From: CAZKCI01 sp964551475
GTDB taxonomy: Bacteria; Auribacterota; Erginobacteria; Erginobacterales; CAZKCI01
Reading direction: 5' to 3'
DNA: 64,000 bases
Assembly (NCBI GenBank): GCA_964551475.1
Contig: CAZKCI010000027.1
Span: forward strand, 1-64,000
In this document: piece by piece, positions 17,217-25,947 of the stretch
Layout: each line of letters starts with the position of its first letter
Position numbering within the stretch: the stretch's first letter is position 1
Made by a program: the position numbers and the translations under genes
Notes under the pieces: generated by a model
The model's input: the letters and a program-made list of their open reading frames with translations, nothing else
Databases searched by the model: none
What the model was told of the DNA's origin: nothing

Positions 17217-18470
17217 TTAGTATCTATAATATACTCTCCCAAATAGTTTCTTATATTCAGCATCCAAGGATTGCATGCTCTTTGTTACAGATTGAAGATC
17301 ATATAAAAACAATAGTCCCTTTTTCTTGCCCCATCTAGTTATAGGTAATCCAAGAGATATACCAATCGGTATCCCGATGGAGATAGATGTTCGTTCTAAT
17401 ATTGATTCTTTCTTAATAACCTCATTTGCAATCCTCTCCATATCACATTTTATTTTGATAACCTTGCTTGGAGGTATATCTTCAGAGACAAGTTTATGCT
17501 GTAGATCATCACAATAATTACGATATCTAACTACATTTTTACTTTCCCTAAGTTCCAATGCCCGATCAAGTATTTCATTTCTATTCCTTGATATTTTCAT
17601 AATGTAAGCTAGAACAAGTGGGACTTCGGTTTCGAATACTCTACTTTGCAAAATATGGTTAGCTTCATAGCTTATTTTTGATCGAATCTTTTCAAATTCT
17701 CTCAACAATACTTGTCGAATAAATACCATTTTAGTTACAGAATAGTATAGTTCATGATGAATGAAAGGGGCACGAGCTGCCAAAGGTTGATAAGGAATCC
17801 CTGTTTCTATTGAAGTGATAAGATGAAAATATCCGCGAATAATTAGTGCGATGAATGGAAGTAGAATATTGTGCAGGGATGGTATATTTGAATCCTTTGA
17901 TTCTGGCCAATCAAATGTAAGTCCTCTGGGAAAGAAGTTTGGAAATTTAGATAGAAACTTATCATTGTTGTAATGGTGCTCTAAGTCGACACTCATTTCA
18001 GATTCAAGATAGTCGTCAATGAAAGAAATGCCCTCGAAAACAAGATGGTAATAGTCTCTATTTGGCCAAAAGGTATTTATCTCATCTCGGTAGTAGTCGT
18101 TCCAAAACTCATTGGGTATTTGATTGATGATTTCTATAAATACACCTTGATTGCCTCTACTTTCGGCTAGTTCTCGACTTCGTTTGAGTATTTCGAGCCT
18201 ACTAATGGTTGAGTAATCTTGCCACTTAATTACATCCTTCAATTTCTCAAGCATGAGTAGAACCATTGGGTGTTTCATATCCAATGTCTCTTGATCTAGA
18301 TAGATTCTGTCGTGTAGAACTAAAGCCTCAATGAAGTTACTTAGGTTCTGTTTTTCTCGGCCATATGAAAGACCAGCATAATATAGCTTTGGAAAAAGTA
18401 GGGAGCCTACTTTGAGAAAAGTAGTATTGTCCAATATGATTCCGAAAGTCGATTGTTGGTTATTCGTCAT
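17217..18470 (-). CDS. Orphan protein of unknown function, AT-rich gene
   Basis: A 417-residue soluble-looking protein, rich in Ile, Asn, Tyr and Lys, with no signal peptide and no motif I recognise. A hydrophobic stretch (NILLPFIALIIRGYFHLI) sits in the middle and may be a buried helix. Its base and codon use is far more AT-rich than every neighbour, which points to recent acquisition. It is alone on its strand with no obvious partner. Such singletons in islands are often defence or cassette cargo, but nothing here proves it. Confidence 0.6.
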   Translation of the reverse strand: MTNNQQSTFGIILDNTTFLKVGSLLFPKLYYAGLSYGREKQNLSNFIEALVLHDRIYLDQETLDMKHPMVLLMLEKLKDVIKWQDYSTISRLEILKRSRELAESRGNQGVFIEIINQIPNEFWNDYYRDEINTFWPNRDYYHLVFEGISFIDDYLESEMSVDLEHHYNNDKFLSKFPNFFPRGLTFDWPESKDSNIPSLHNILLPFIALIIRGYFHLITSIETGIPYQPLAARAPFIHHELYYSVTKMVFIRQVLLREFEKIRSKISYEANHILQSRVFETEVPLVLAYIMKISRNRNEILDRALELRESKNVVRYRNYCDDLQHKLVSEDIPPSKVIKIKCDMERIANEVIKKESILERTSISIGIPIGISLGLPITRWGKKKGLLFLYDLQSVTKSMQSLDAEYKKLFGRVYYRY

Positions 18471-18667
18471 TAGCCCGGATTATTCATGAGGCTTGACAGA
18501 AAAAATGGGAAAGCTCCCTGCATTAGTATAGAATGCAAGTGGTTACGCCCAACCAAAGGAGCTTTCACGTGGTCAGCCTACCACAGCAGGATGTCCTTTT
18601 CGCACAATTATTATCCAAGCCGATTTCTGTCAGCTGACCTGCCTCTAGATTTGTGAGATCAATATCG
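18471..18667. other. Possible transposase remnant
   Basis: After an AAAGGAG site at about 18,557 a GTG opens a frame of only about 22 codons (VVSLPQQDVLFAQLLSKPIS) before a stop. The spacing and flanking TTGACAG and CTGTCAG sequences suggest the end of a decayed insertion sequence, but I cannot name a family. Confidence 0.25.
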
Positions 18668-18879
18668 AAGGATATGAGGCAACACTTTCTCCCTTAAAAG
18701 CGGCAACCCGGCCTGGACTACCCTCCAGCACCGGGTTCAGAAAGCCACATGACCTCACCCAAGAAAAGCATGGGAACCTCCCTTGACTGGAAAGAACGCT
18801 ATCACGGGGAAGTAAGAAAAGTCAATAATTTTGCAAGGATTTCCCCAGACGACGAGTCTTTATCTCTGAGAGGTGAAAT
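18645..18879 (+). repeat. Dispersed repeat copy B, upstream of the intact small gene
   Basis: The core 18,668-18,744 is identical to copy A at 13,363-13,439, and similarity continues up to the ribosome site of the gene at 18,880. The complete unit therefore seems to be hairpin core, leader, then the small Cys-pair gene. Confidence 0.85.
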
Positions 18880-19197
18880 ATGGCCTTGAGTATCCGTCGC
18901 GTCTGGGTGGAAAGGCTTGTCTGTTGTCGGTGTGGAGAGGTGTATTCCCCCGTGGCTGGAGCTATCCCTGGGTATGTCGTGACACAAGGGGAAACCGGAG
19001 GACTGCCAGGCGGCGAAGAAGGATACCTGGATCTGGGATCAGAGCCTATCCCGGCCTTCTCTATCTTCGATGGTGAGACCCTGATTTGCCTGGACTGCGC
19101 CGCCTTACTGCCGGGCGGCGGAGTGGAGCTGGTGTCGATGCTGGAGGAGTTCCGGGCTCGGTGGGAGGAGGAGTACCGAAGGCTACGGAGGGGGTGA
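18880..19197 (+). CDS. Small double Cys-pair protein, repeat-borne
   Basis: A 105-residue protein with a good AGAGGTG site. A Cys cluster near 15-18 (CCRCGEVY) and a second pair near 71-74 (CLDC) can form one zinc-ribbon-like site. The middle is acidic (EPIPAFSIFDGET) and the C-terminus is a charged helix (MLEEFRARWEEEYRRLRRG). I do not know the family. It is the intact member of a set of three copies or fragments in this window, each preceded by the same repeat. That distribution suggests mobility or a role tied to the repeat. Confidence 0.65.
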   Translation: MALSIRRVWVERLVCCRCGEVYSPVAGAIPGYVVTQGETGGLPGGEEGYLDLGSEPIPAFSIFDGETLICLDCAALLPGGGVELVSMLEEFRARWEEEYRRLRRG

Positions 19198-19447
19198 GGG
19201 GATTCGGCGAGAACTGGGACGCGTTCCGGATACCCTTTCCCGTTGCCTATTGGGTCCAGGAGAGACGATCTAACGGGGACTGGGGATTCCCCCCCCTTGA
19301 TCGATTATTCATAAACCGCCGTATGGTCAAGATGCAGCCTCAAATCTTCGCTTGCCTTCATTGGCGCAATTGCCTATTTTATAATCGAGATAGGAAGCTG
19401 AACTGCAATCCAACATCCGCTGGGGCTGAGTAAAAAAGGGGTGGCAA
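19198..19447. repeat. Second repeat type, copy B
   Basis: Bases 19,228-19,289 match about 16,769-16,829 with a few changes. In this copy it directly follows the small Cys-pair gene. The remainder up to 19,447 has no gene; GGGGTGG near 19,440 provides the ribosome site for the ATPase gene. Confidence 0.6.
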
Positions 19448-20878
19448 ATGTCACTGAGACTGGAAATAAGGAACTACAAGTCTATACGTACGGCCGATAT
19501 TGACCTAAAGCCCGGAATCACTATTCTGATAGGCCCCAACGGCTCGGGTAAGACCTGCCTCCTGTCCGCCCTTCAGTTTCTAAGAGATGTATTCCGCCTT
19601 GGCGCCGCCCAGGCGTTGGCACGACAAGGTGGTACACGACGGGTATATCACCACGGGCAATCTGAAATGTCGTTCGGTTTCCACCAACCGTATGGGGAAC
19701 GCACCTTCCGTCGGCGCAAGATTCCCTGTACCTTTTGCTGGCAGTTTACTATTGCACAGGCAGGCCTTGACCGCATTGCAACAATCGTGCGGGAGAAAGC
19801 CGTGATAGCAGGCAGATACGGGGCCCAGGATGTCGTGCTTTTCTCTTTGGATGTAGACCGAACTGGAGAAAAGCCAAAGGTGCAATCTTTCTTATGTCCT
19901 CCGTCCGAATTCGGACACGACTTGTTCAGTGCTTGGAAAATGGAGCATGGGTCCCAGAGGAAGAGCCTAATCGCAGAAAATTTCTACCAGAAAGGATTCC
20001 AACGCACTTTGCGAAGGCTCCATAAGGATCCCGACCGTTCCGCCTTTCCCCTTGTTGCCCAGCTTGATCAGACTTTGAATGACATCTATTCGAATTTCAT
20101 GTTCCTGAACGAATACAATATCCTGCCGGATGTTGCCCGAGCCTCAACAGAACAACTACCTTATGCGGAAATGGCTCCAAACGGGGAGGGCGTCAGCGAG
20201 GTAATAGATGCTCTCGAACATCGACGTTATCACAAGCTTGAGCAACTTCGCTTCATGGACCTTGATGACATGGCAGGAGCAAATATTTCCCAATTTCGGT
20301 ATCACTTCTTCCATCCTTACATGCGAGTGCCATTCCGATTAATGCGGTGGAATCGAGGGCGTGAACCATACGAAGGGGCATTGGACAATATCAATCGTCA
20401 GCTTTCCGCAGCCGTCCGGCCGATTACTGCAGTATCTATTGAAATCGACCCCACCAGCGGCAGGCGTTTCGTGGTTTTTAAAGCAGGAATGGAGAAGTTT
20501 TATCCCGAGGAAGTTTCGGACGGGACGGTTAAGTGGTTATGCATTCTTGTCAGTCTTTTTGTGCCATTCTCCCGGGTCTATTTGATTGAAGAACCTGAAA
20601 ACTTTCTGCACCCGTGGATGCAGCAACGCCTTATTGAAATCATGCGCGAACAAGCGAAGCAGAATGGAACTATTTTCTTACTGTCTACCCATTCCGCCAC
20701 AATCCTGAACGCAGCCCTTCCTGAAGAAATCTTGCTCGTGAAACAATCTAACGGAGGAACTATACTGTCTGCAATGGGCAGCATTGAGGATATTCGGAAA
20801 GTTCTCGCGGCGTCAGATTTTCATCTCGGAGATCTCTGGGTAAGCGGCGCCATCGGAGGAGTGCCTGCTGATGAATAG
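19448..20878 (+). CDS. AAA ATPase of the RecF/OLD-like (AAA_21) type
   Basis: A 476-residue SMC-like ATPase: opening LEIRNYKSIRTADIDL, Walker A GPNGSGKT (about 28-35), a helical insert, a signature-like EEVSDGTVKWLCILVSL, Walker B VYLIEEPENFLHP (about 375) and a switch H in LLSTHSATILNA. This class couples ATP hydrolysis to nucleases or toxins in phage defence (PARIS AriA, AbiL, Gabija and OLD relatives). It lacks a fused TOPRIM domain; that part is probably supplied by the next gene, which it overlaps by eight bases. Upstream is a repeat, so the pair is probably an imported module. Confidence 0.85.
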   Translation: MSLRLEIRNYKSIRTADIDLKPGITILIGPNGSGKTCLLSALQFLRDVFRLGAAQALARQGGTRRVYHHGQSEMSFGFHQPYGERTFRRRKIPCTFCWQFTIAQAGLDRIATIVREKAVIAGRYGAQDVVLFSLDVDRTGEKPKVQSFLCPPSEFGHDLFSAWKMEHGSQRKSLIAENFYQKGFQRTLRRLHKDPDRSAFPLVAQLDQTLNDIYSNFMFLNEYNILPDVARASTEQLPYAEMAPNGEGVSEVIDALEHRRYHKLEQLRFMDLDDMAGANISQFRYHFFHPYMRVPFRLMRWNRGREPYEGALDNINRQLSAAVRPITAVSIEIDPTSGRRFVVFKAGMEKFYPEEVSDGTVKWLCILVSLFVPFSRVYLIEEPENFLHPWMQQRLIEIMREQAKQNGTIFLLSTHSATILNAALPEEILLVKQSNGGTILSAMGSIEDIRKVLAASDFHLGDLWVSGAIGGVPADE

Positions 20879-21431
20879 GATACTTGGGGTGATCGTCGAT
20901 GGAGATGGCGATTTCGCATCACTGAAGAAGCGATTCGCCAACGGATATCGCATCTTGAAGACCGACGGACCAAGAGGCCACACAGCAAAGATTTCAGATA
21001 TCGTTGCACGAACGAGAAAACAGATCGGGATGCTCCGAGCTTTCAGTTGCAGTCGCGTAGTAGTAGTTTTAGACTTCGAAAACCGGCCATATTCATACGA
21101 GGTGTTCCTAAGGGATATCCGTCAGGCGTTTGGTAGTTATCCTTTTGGGATGCCTGTGGATGTGGTTGTACCAAACAAGATGATCGAGAACTGGTATCTG
21201 GCTGACATTGAGGAAATATCACGCAAAAAGGCATTCATTCGAAAGAAATTGCGACAGAAGAAATATGAAGGGAAGAATGGCAAGAGTGAGATTAAAAAAT
21301 GCATGATACGTAGCGTTGCCTATAGTGAAACGGAACACGGACCTAAGATGTTTGCCGAAGTGCGATTCGGTGTTGCAAAGGTCAACAGCAAGTCTTTTGA
21401 AGAGTTCCTAGAGATGATGGATAGAAACTAA
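20871..21431 (+). CDS. DUF4276-like (TOPRIM-type) partner of the AAA ATPase
   Basis: A 186-residue protein with the pattern expected of TOPRIM-like DUF4276 proteins: an acidic strand VIVDGDGDF at the start (usually VEGxTE), VVVVLDFENRP near 63-73 and MIENWYLADI near 105-114, where E-x-W-x-x-A-D is the family hallmark. A basic C-terminal half follows. The first motif has Asp where Glu is usual. It overlaps the ATPase gene by eight bases, so the two make one unit. By analogy with AbiL and PARIS it would be the effector nuclease released or activated by the ATPase. This is inference. Confidence 0.65.
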   Translation: MNRILGVIVDGDGDFASLKKRFANGYRILKTDGPRGHTAKISDIVARTRKQIGMLRAFSCSRVVVVLDFENRPYSYEVFLRDIRQAFGSYPFGMPVDVVVPNKMIENWYLADIEEISRKKAFIRKKLRQKKYEGKNGKSEIKKCMIRSVAYSETEHGPKMFAEVRFGVAKVNSKSFEEFLEMMDRN

Positions 21432-21848
21432 CTGGACCCAATTAACTTATGGATCACGCCGGTAAAGGCTGCAGGGAATCCGATCTCGCAAGATCGGGAC
21501 ACAACCACATCGAGCTGGGGGATCCCTTCGGCGACAGAGATTCGCCCGTGTAGCACGAACCCCTGGGAGATGGTTCAAGTTCCCCAGGGGTTCGTATTGG
21601 GGAGAGATGATCGAGGCAAGGGTGGGGATTCCTCCTCCACCCTGCCTTTTGGTCTTTCGGGGGTTATTTTCGGGCTTCTCGTCGAGAAAAGGCTTGCCAG
21701 GCTTTCGTATAACCGACGATCTCCCCCAGGCTAGTCTTCCGACACTCCCGATTTCTTCGTTTTTGTGCAAGAAACCGCCGGCGAGAACCATCCTTATCTA
21801 TGGGACGACAATCCGTAACCAGGGGGTGTGCCATGCCGCCGGTGAAAA
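21432..21848. repeat. Gene-free region with a repeat fragment
   Basis: The block 21,660-21,760 is a diverged copy of 16,860-16,960. On the minus strand it again gives an HTH-like but degenerate reading. The rest has no credible gene. A shadow reading frame at 21,447-21,791 is compositionally poor and not called. Confidence 0.45.
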
Positions 21849-22424
21849 TTAGGGAGCGGCCGTTTGTGCTCGAGGCCTTGGTGTTTCTGGAGAGGGTGAA
21901 GGGGCTGGGTCGGAATGGGCTGATGGTGCGGATTGTTCAACTATGCGCTGTGTATGATGCTCGGTGGATGCAGTATATCTTCCAATCAGCCAGCCTCCGC
22001 CTCCAGTCACTGCAGCGATAAAGACCGTGACTACAATCTGGACGAATGTCATCGGCTGTTGTTCAATGGCGCGTTTGAGCCAACATTTACTTGCCTCGGC
22101 CACAGCTGCAAAACCATTGATCGTCACCATCACACCAGGAGTGCTGTATATTGTGCCACCCATATTATCTTGTCTGGACTCTAAATAGGTCTGTTTAATA
22201 TGGCCTTCCTCATGCAAAGTATTGAAGTCGTATGCCAAATCACTCCCGCCTTCGTAGACAGGCTTGCTTGAGTCTACGAATTTGCTTCCTCCAGCGAAGC
22301 CTTTAATTTCAAGTGACGGCGCAATCTCGGCGAGGGATATTTTAATATCATGGCGCCACTTTGCCTTCTGGGCGAGTGAGACGAGGAGTTTTAATCGGCG
22401 CTTCTCTTGGACTTTTCCTGTCAT
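21849..22424 (-). CDS. Membrane-anchored protein of unknown function
   Basis: A 191-residue protein: a soluble basic N-terminal half that may bind nucleic acid or a partner, one membrane segment near 127-147 (FVQIVVTVFIAAVTGGGGWLIG), and a Pro/Ser-rich tail. The N-terminal half (KLLVSLAQKAKWRHDIKIS, then GHIKQTYLESRQ) has a winged-helix-like feel with a beta-hairpin before a second strand, but I cannot name it. It starts 12 bases after the small restriction-like gene upstream and may have been carried with it. Confidence 0.55.
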   Translation of the reverse strand: MTGKVQEKRRLKLLVSLAQKAKWRHDIKISLAEIAPSLEIKGFAGGSKFVDSSKPVYEGGSDLAYDFNTLHEEGHIKQTYLESRQDNMGGTIYSTPGVMVTINGFAAVAEASKCWLKRAIEQQPMTFVQIVVTVFIAAVTGGGGWLIGRYTASTEHHTQRIVEQSAPSAHSDPAPSPSPETPRPRAQTAAP

Positions 22425-22435
22425 TAGAACTCTCC

Positions 22436-22687
22436 CTAGCCCTTCATTGGTTTATCTTCCCCCCAAACCCGGGCAATCGTTGCCTGGATTCTCTTCTCGA
22501 AACAGATATAGCTCCGGCCCGTCTTCTCGAAGTCGTCGCCCAGGGTGGTCAGGTCGGCTGATTTGATCGCGACACTGGGTTCCAGACAAATATTGGCAGG
22601 GCCAGTGCTATCAGGGAAGAAACGCCAGGCCGCCGCGTCGAGCAACTTATTGATCTTGATACGGGCTGTAGCTTCCTTCACCGACAT
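22436..22687 (-). pseudogene. Remnant of a type I restriction or helicase-nuclease N-terminus
   Basis: The first 35 residues (KEATARIKINKLLDAAAWRFF, then PANICLEPSV) follow the common opening of HsdR-like subunits, which normally leads into a D-E-x-K nuclease and then a helicase of several hundred residues. Here the frame ends after 83 residues with a short unrelated-looking tail. An internal deletion in an old hsdR-like gene is the simplest reading. A small free-standing protein remains possible. Confidence 0.5.
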
Positions 22688-22860
22688 GTGGGTCCCTGTT
22701 TCCCAGATAAGCGGATGAATATAGAGAGGAAGTAAATATCCGGACCACTAACCAAGACTAACCACTCAACAATTCTCGTGAAATAATACTCCGGCAATCA
22801 CCTGTGGGGCAAAGGAAATCCCCGCCCTGACTGACATCTCTCCCTCCCCCGCGTCATAAG

Positions 22861-22896
22861 GCAAGTGGTATCGGGAATATCTCCATAACCACTTGC
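22861..22896. promoter_or_regulatory. Inverted repeat before the MoxR operon
   Basis: GCAAGTGGT (22,861-22,869) and ACCACTTGC (22,888-22,896) form a perfect nine-base inverted repeat ending 18 bases before the first start of the six-gene operon. It is well placed to be an operator or leader hairpin. The ribbon-helix-helix protein at the operon end would be a candidate ligand. No gene is seen in 22,688-22,914. Confidence 0.5.
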
Positions 22897-22914
22897 AGAT
22901 GAAAGGGGGAGATC

Positions 22915-23913
22915 ATGAAGCCTTCCGTCTTGAAAGCCGTCCTGGTGACGGCCTTTCTCAATCGCCAGAACATCCTCATCACCGGAGCCCCGGGTATCGG
23001 CAAATCAGACCTAACGGCCCAGGCCGCCGGTGAAGCTAAGGCCCGTCTCTTGGTCTCCCACCCCGTCGTCTCCGACCCCACGGATTTCAAAGGCTACCCC
23101 TTCCCCGTCGGCAAGACGCACGCCGACTTCCTTCCGTTCGGGGATCTTTTGTCCCTGATGAAGGCCGAGAATTTAACGGTAATGTTTTTCGATGATCTCG
23201 GTCAGGCTCGTCCCGCAGTTCAAGCGTCTCTTATGCAGCTGGTCCTCGGGGGAAGGATCAACGGGCACACCATCAACAAAGAGCACGTCGTCTTCGTCGG
23301 TGCCACCAATCGTGCCACGGACCTCGCCGGGGTACAGTCGATCCTCGAGCCCGTCAAAAGTCGTTTCCTGATTCTTGAGCTCGACGTGGACGTGGACGAT
23401 TGGGCGCGATGGGCCATCACCAGCGGCACTCCGGCTGAACTCGTCGCCTTCATCCGTTTCCGCCCCGAGTTACTTCACCAGTTCACTCCGTCACGCGAGA
23501 TCAAGAACTCCCCCTGCCCGAGAAGCGTAGCCAAGTGCGGCGACGTGATGAAAGCCGGGTATCCCGAGGAGACGTGGCATGAGCTATTCACGGGATGCTG
23601 CGGCGAGGGGTTCGCCACGGAGCTGATGGGTTTCCTGAAAATCTTTCGCTCCCTGCCGGATCCAGCTTACGTCATCTCTCATCCCGAGAAGGTGGAGATA
23701 CCGGAAGACCCCGCCACGCTCTACGCCCTCACCGGAGCACTCGCTGCCAAGGCGACAGAGAAGAACTTCGATTCCATAGTGCGTTTCTCAAACCGGCTCC
23801 CCGATGAATTCAACGTCCGGCTCATCACGGATGCGCTTACCCGTAACCGTGATCTCGGTCAGACGAAGCCGTATCAGGAGTGGTTCATAAAACACCAAGA
23901 TGTAGTGATCTAA
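22915..23913 (+). CDS. MoxR-like AAA+ ATPase
   Basis: A 332-residue AAA+ protein: Walker A GAPGIGKS (about 25-32), Walker B VMFFDDLGQA (about 88), sensor 1 VFVGATNR, and an arginine-finger region EPVKSRFLIL. MoxR proteins are chaperones that work with VWA-domain partners to insert metals or remodel complexes. A GGGGGAG site precedes the start. It is the first gene of an operon with a DUF3150-like protein and a metallopeptidase-like VWA protein, the usual MoxR/VWA partnership. This set is often seen on phages, plasmids and islands. Confidence 0.85.
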   Translation: MKPSVLKAVLVTAFLNRQNILITGAPGIGKSDLTAQAAGEAKARLLVSHPVVSDPTDFKGYPFPVGKTHADFLPFGDLLSLMKAENLTVMFFDDLGQARPAVQASLMQLVLGGRINGHTINKEHVVFVGATNRATDLAGVQSILEPVKSRFLILELDVDVDDWARWAITSGTPAELVAFIRFRPELLHQFTPSREIKNSPCPRSVAKCGDVMKAGYPEETWHELFTGCCGEGFATELMGFLKIFRSLPDPAYVISHPEKVEIPEDPATLYALTGALAAKATEKNFDSIVRFSNRLPDEFNVRLITDALTRNRDLGQTKPYQEWFIKHQDVVI

Positions 23914-23924
23914 AGGAGGGAACA

Positions 23925-24791
23925 ATGCTGACAAAACTTCCAGAAAAAGCCCTGCTCGTAGACCTTCGGATCGGGAACTGGAGCGCCAGGATCCACGACG
24001 CGGATGCCTCGCAGAGCGTCTCCGACGCCTACAAGAACGACCCGGCGTATGCCCGGGTCAACAAGTCCCTGGTCGCGAGAGAAGAGATCCAAAAGATCTG
24101 GCAGCTGGTTTACGAAGCCCGCCGCTACCACTACAGCGTCACCCTGCCCTGGGGAGACAATGGCTCCCGGTTGCTTCCCGCCTCGCTCTACCTCGATTTC
24201 ACCAAGAAAATAAGCGCCTACCGGCAGCAGTTTATCTCGCGGGTCGAGAAGTTCCTGTCTCTCTACCCCGATCTGATCAAGGACGCCAAGAAGAGCCTCG
24301 GGGGGTTGTTCAAGCAGGACGATTACCCGACACCCGGCGCCCTCCGAGGGAAGTTCAGCTTCGAGACACACTTCACGCCGATTTCGGACGCCAACGATGT
24401 TCGTGTGAAGCTCCAAGAGGAGGACGTGGAGAAGCTGAAGCGCCAGATCGAGTCACGGCAGAACGATTTGCAGGCCGAAGCGATGAGGAGCGTGTGGGAG
24501 AGGCTTTACGAGGTGGTGGGACACCTCTCCGAGAAGCTCAATGACCCCAAGGCAATCATCCGGGACTCCGTCGTCGAGAAGGTTCATGACCTCGTCGCCA
24601 TTCTCCCCAAGCTGAACATCGCGGGGGATGCGGCTTTGAACAGCATGACGAATGAGATCCGGAAGAAAATCATTCGTCACACGCCGGAGGAGATGAGGAA
24701 GACCGATGGCGTCCGGGGAGAGGTGGCAAAGGAGGCTTCGGAGATCCTGGACAAAATGAAAGGTTACGTCGGAGGAGGTGGTGGCAAATGA
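23925..24791 (+). CDS. DUF3150-like protein of the MoxR/VWA operon
   Basis: A 288-residue largely helical protein with an AAAGGAGG site just before the ATG. The opening, with LPEKALLVDLRIGNWSARI, and the following helical repeats fit DUF3150-type proteins, which commonly sit between a MoxR ATPase and a VWA protein. The C-terminus ends in a glycine run. Its stop overlaps the next start in an ATGA junction, so the two are co-translated. Function is not established; a scaffold or substrate for the MoxR/VWA pair is likely. Confidence 0.65.
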   Translation: MLTKLPEKALLVDLRIGNWSARIHDADASQSVSDAYKNDPAYARVNKSLVAREEIQKIWQLVYEARRYHYSVTLPWGDNGSRLLPASLYLDFTKKISAYRQQFISRVEKFLSLYPDLIKDAKKSLGGLFKQDDYPTPGALRGKFSFETHFTPISDANDVRVKLQEEDVEKLKRQIESRQNDLQAEAMRSVWERLYEVVGHLSEKLNDPKAIIRDSVVEKVHDLVAILPKLNIAGDAALNSMTNEIRKKIIRHTPEEMRKTDGVRGEVAKEASEILDKMKGYVGGGGGK

Positions 24792-25930
24792 ACGCTCAGA
24801 AAAAGCTGACGAAAGCGAGGACGGTACTGGTGATGAACCATCCATTCTGGGCGAGCCTCGCCCTCCGTCTACCCTTCGTAGCCTGCGGAGACGGAGAATG
24901 CGCCACCGGTTACACCGACGGGACGAAGATCGCCTATAACCCGAAGTTCATCCAGGAACTGACTGAGCCGGAGGTGGTGTCCTTCATCGCTCATGAGGTC
25001 TGTCATCCGTCGATGCTTCACCACCTGCGCGAAGGATCCCGGGATCACCAGCGCTGGAACAGCGCCTGCGATTACGCGGTGAACGAAATCCTAAAACAGT
25101 CCGGGTTCGAGATCCCGGATGACTGGCTGCTGGACGAAGAGAAGTACAAGGGGATGTCGGCAGAGTCGATCTATCCGCTGCTCCAGGAGAAGCCGCCCAA
25201 AGGTTGGTCCGGAGGCTGCGGTCCTGGAGAAGTGAGGAAATACCCTGGGAAGAGTAACGGTGGACCCACCGCATCTGAGATACGGGAACAAATAGCCGCC
25301 TGGAAGACTGCGATTTCCCAGGCGGCTCAGATAGCGAAAGCCAGGGATGAGTTGCCGGAGGGTTTAGAGAGATTCGTGAAGGAGATCCTCGAGCCGAAGA
25401 TTGACTGGCGAGTGGTTCTCGCGTCCTACCTAACCGATACCATCGACGGCGATTACTCCTGGAAGGAGCCCAATCGGCGGTACGCCACCAGCGGCGTCTT
25501 CCTCCCCTCGATTGCGACTGAGCCTACCGGAACCATACTGCTCCTGATCGACACCTCCGGCTCTATCAGCCAAGACGACATGAAAAACCTCGCCAGCGAG
25601 GCCCAGGCGGTGATGGCGGCGTACCAGGTAGAGATGGATGTAGTGTACGTGGACGCGAAGTTCCAGGGCCACCAGCGCTTCACCACGGGAGACATCCCCC
25701 TGAAGCTGGAGCCCAAGGGCGGCGGGGGGACGAATTACCGGCCAGGGTTCGTCTGGGCGGAAGAAAAGGGACTGACGCCGGCGTGTGCTGTGTATCTGAC
25801 CGATGGCTGGTGCTCGGCATTCCCCAAGAGTCCCCCGCCGTACCCAGTGCTCTGGGTACTCGGGGGGAGGTATCCGGCGGAGAGGTTCTCCCCGCCGTTC
25901 GGAGAGGTGCTGAAGATGTCCAGGTCGTGA
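24788..25930 (+). CDS. DUF2201-type metallopeptidase-like and VWA domain protein
   Basis: A 380-residue protein in two parts. The N-terminal half has HEVCHPSMLHH near residue 68, a shifted HExxH-like zinc motif typical of DUF2201_N, where Glu follows the first His. The C-terminal half is a VWA-like domain with the MIDAS motif DTSGSIS (about 254), GGGGTNY and LTDGW. Such proteins team up with MoxR ATPases. Whether the peptidase part is active is unknown; I see only two likely zinc His residues and a third in the next helix. Confidence 0.82.
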   Translation: MNAQKKLTKARTVLVMNHPFWASLALRLPFVACGDGECATGYTDGTKIAYNPKFIQELTEPEVVSFIAHEVCHPSMLHHLREGSRDHQRWNSACDYAVNEILKQSGFEIPDDWLLDEEKYKGMSAESIYPLLQEKPPKGWSGGCGPGEVRKYPGKSNGGPTASEIREQIAAWKTAISQAAQIAKARDELPEGLERFVKEILEPKIDWRVVLASYLTDTIDGDYSWKEPNRRYATSGVFLPSIATEPTGTILLLIDTSGSISQDDMKNLASEAQAVMAAYQVEMDVVYVDAKFQGHQRFTTGDIPLKLEPKGGGGTNYRPGFVWAEEKGLTPACAVYLTDGWCSAFPKSPPPYPVLWVLGGRYPAERFSPPFGEVLKMSRS

Positions 25931-25947
25931 AATAACGGAGGGACCCA

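Noticed and set aside
18494..18530. TTGACA and TATAGAAT as promoter
   Set aside because: The two boxes are 28 bases apart, too far for a standard promoter.
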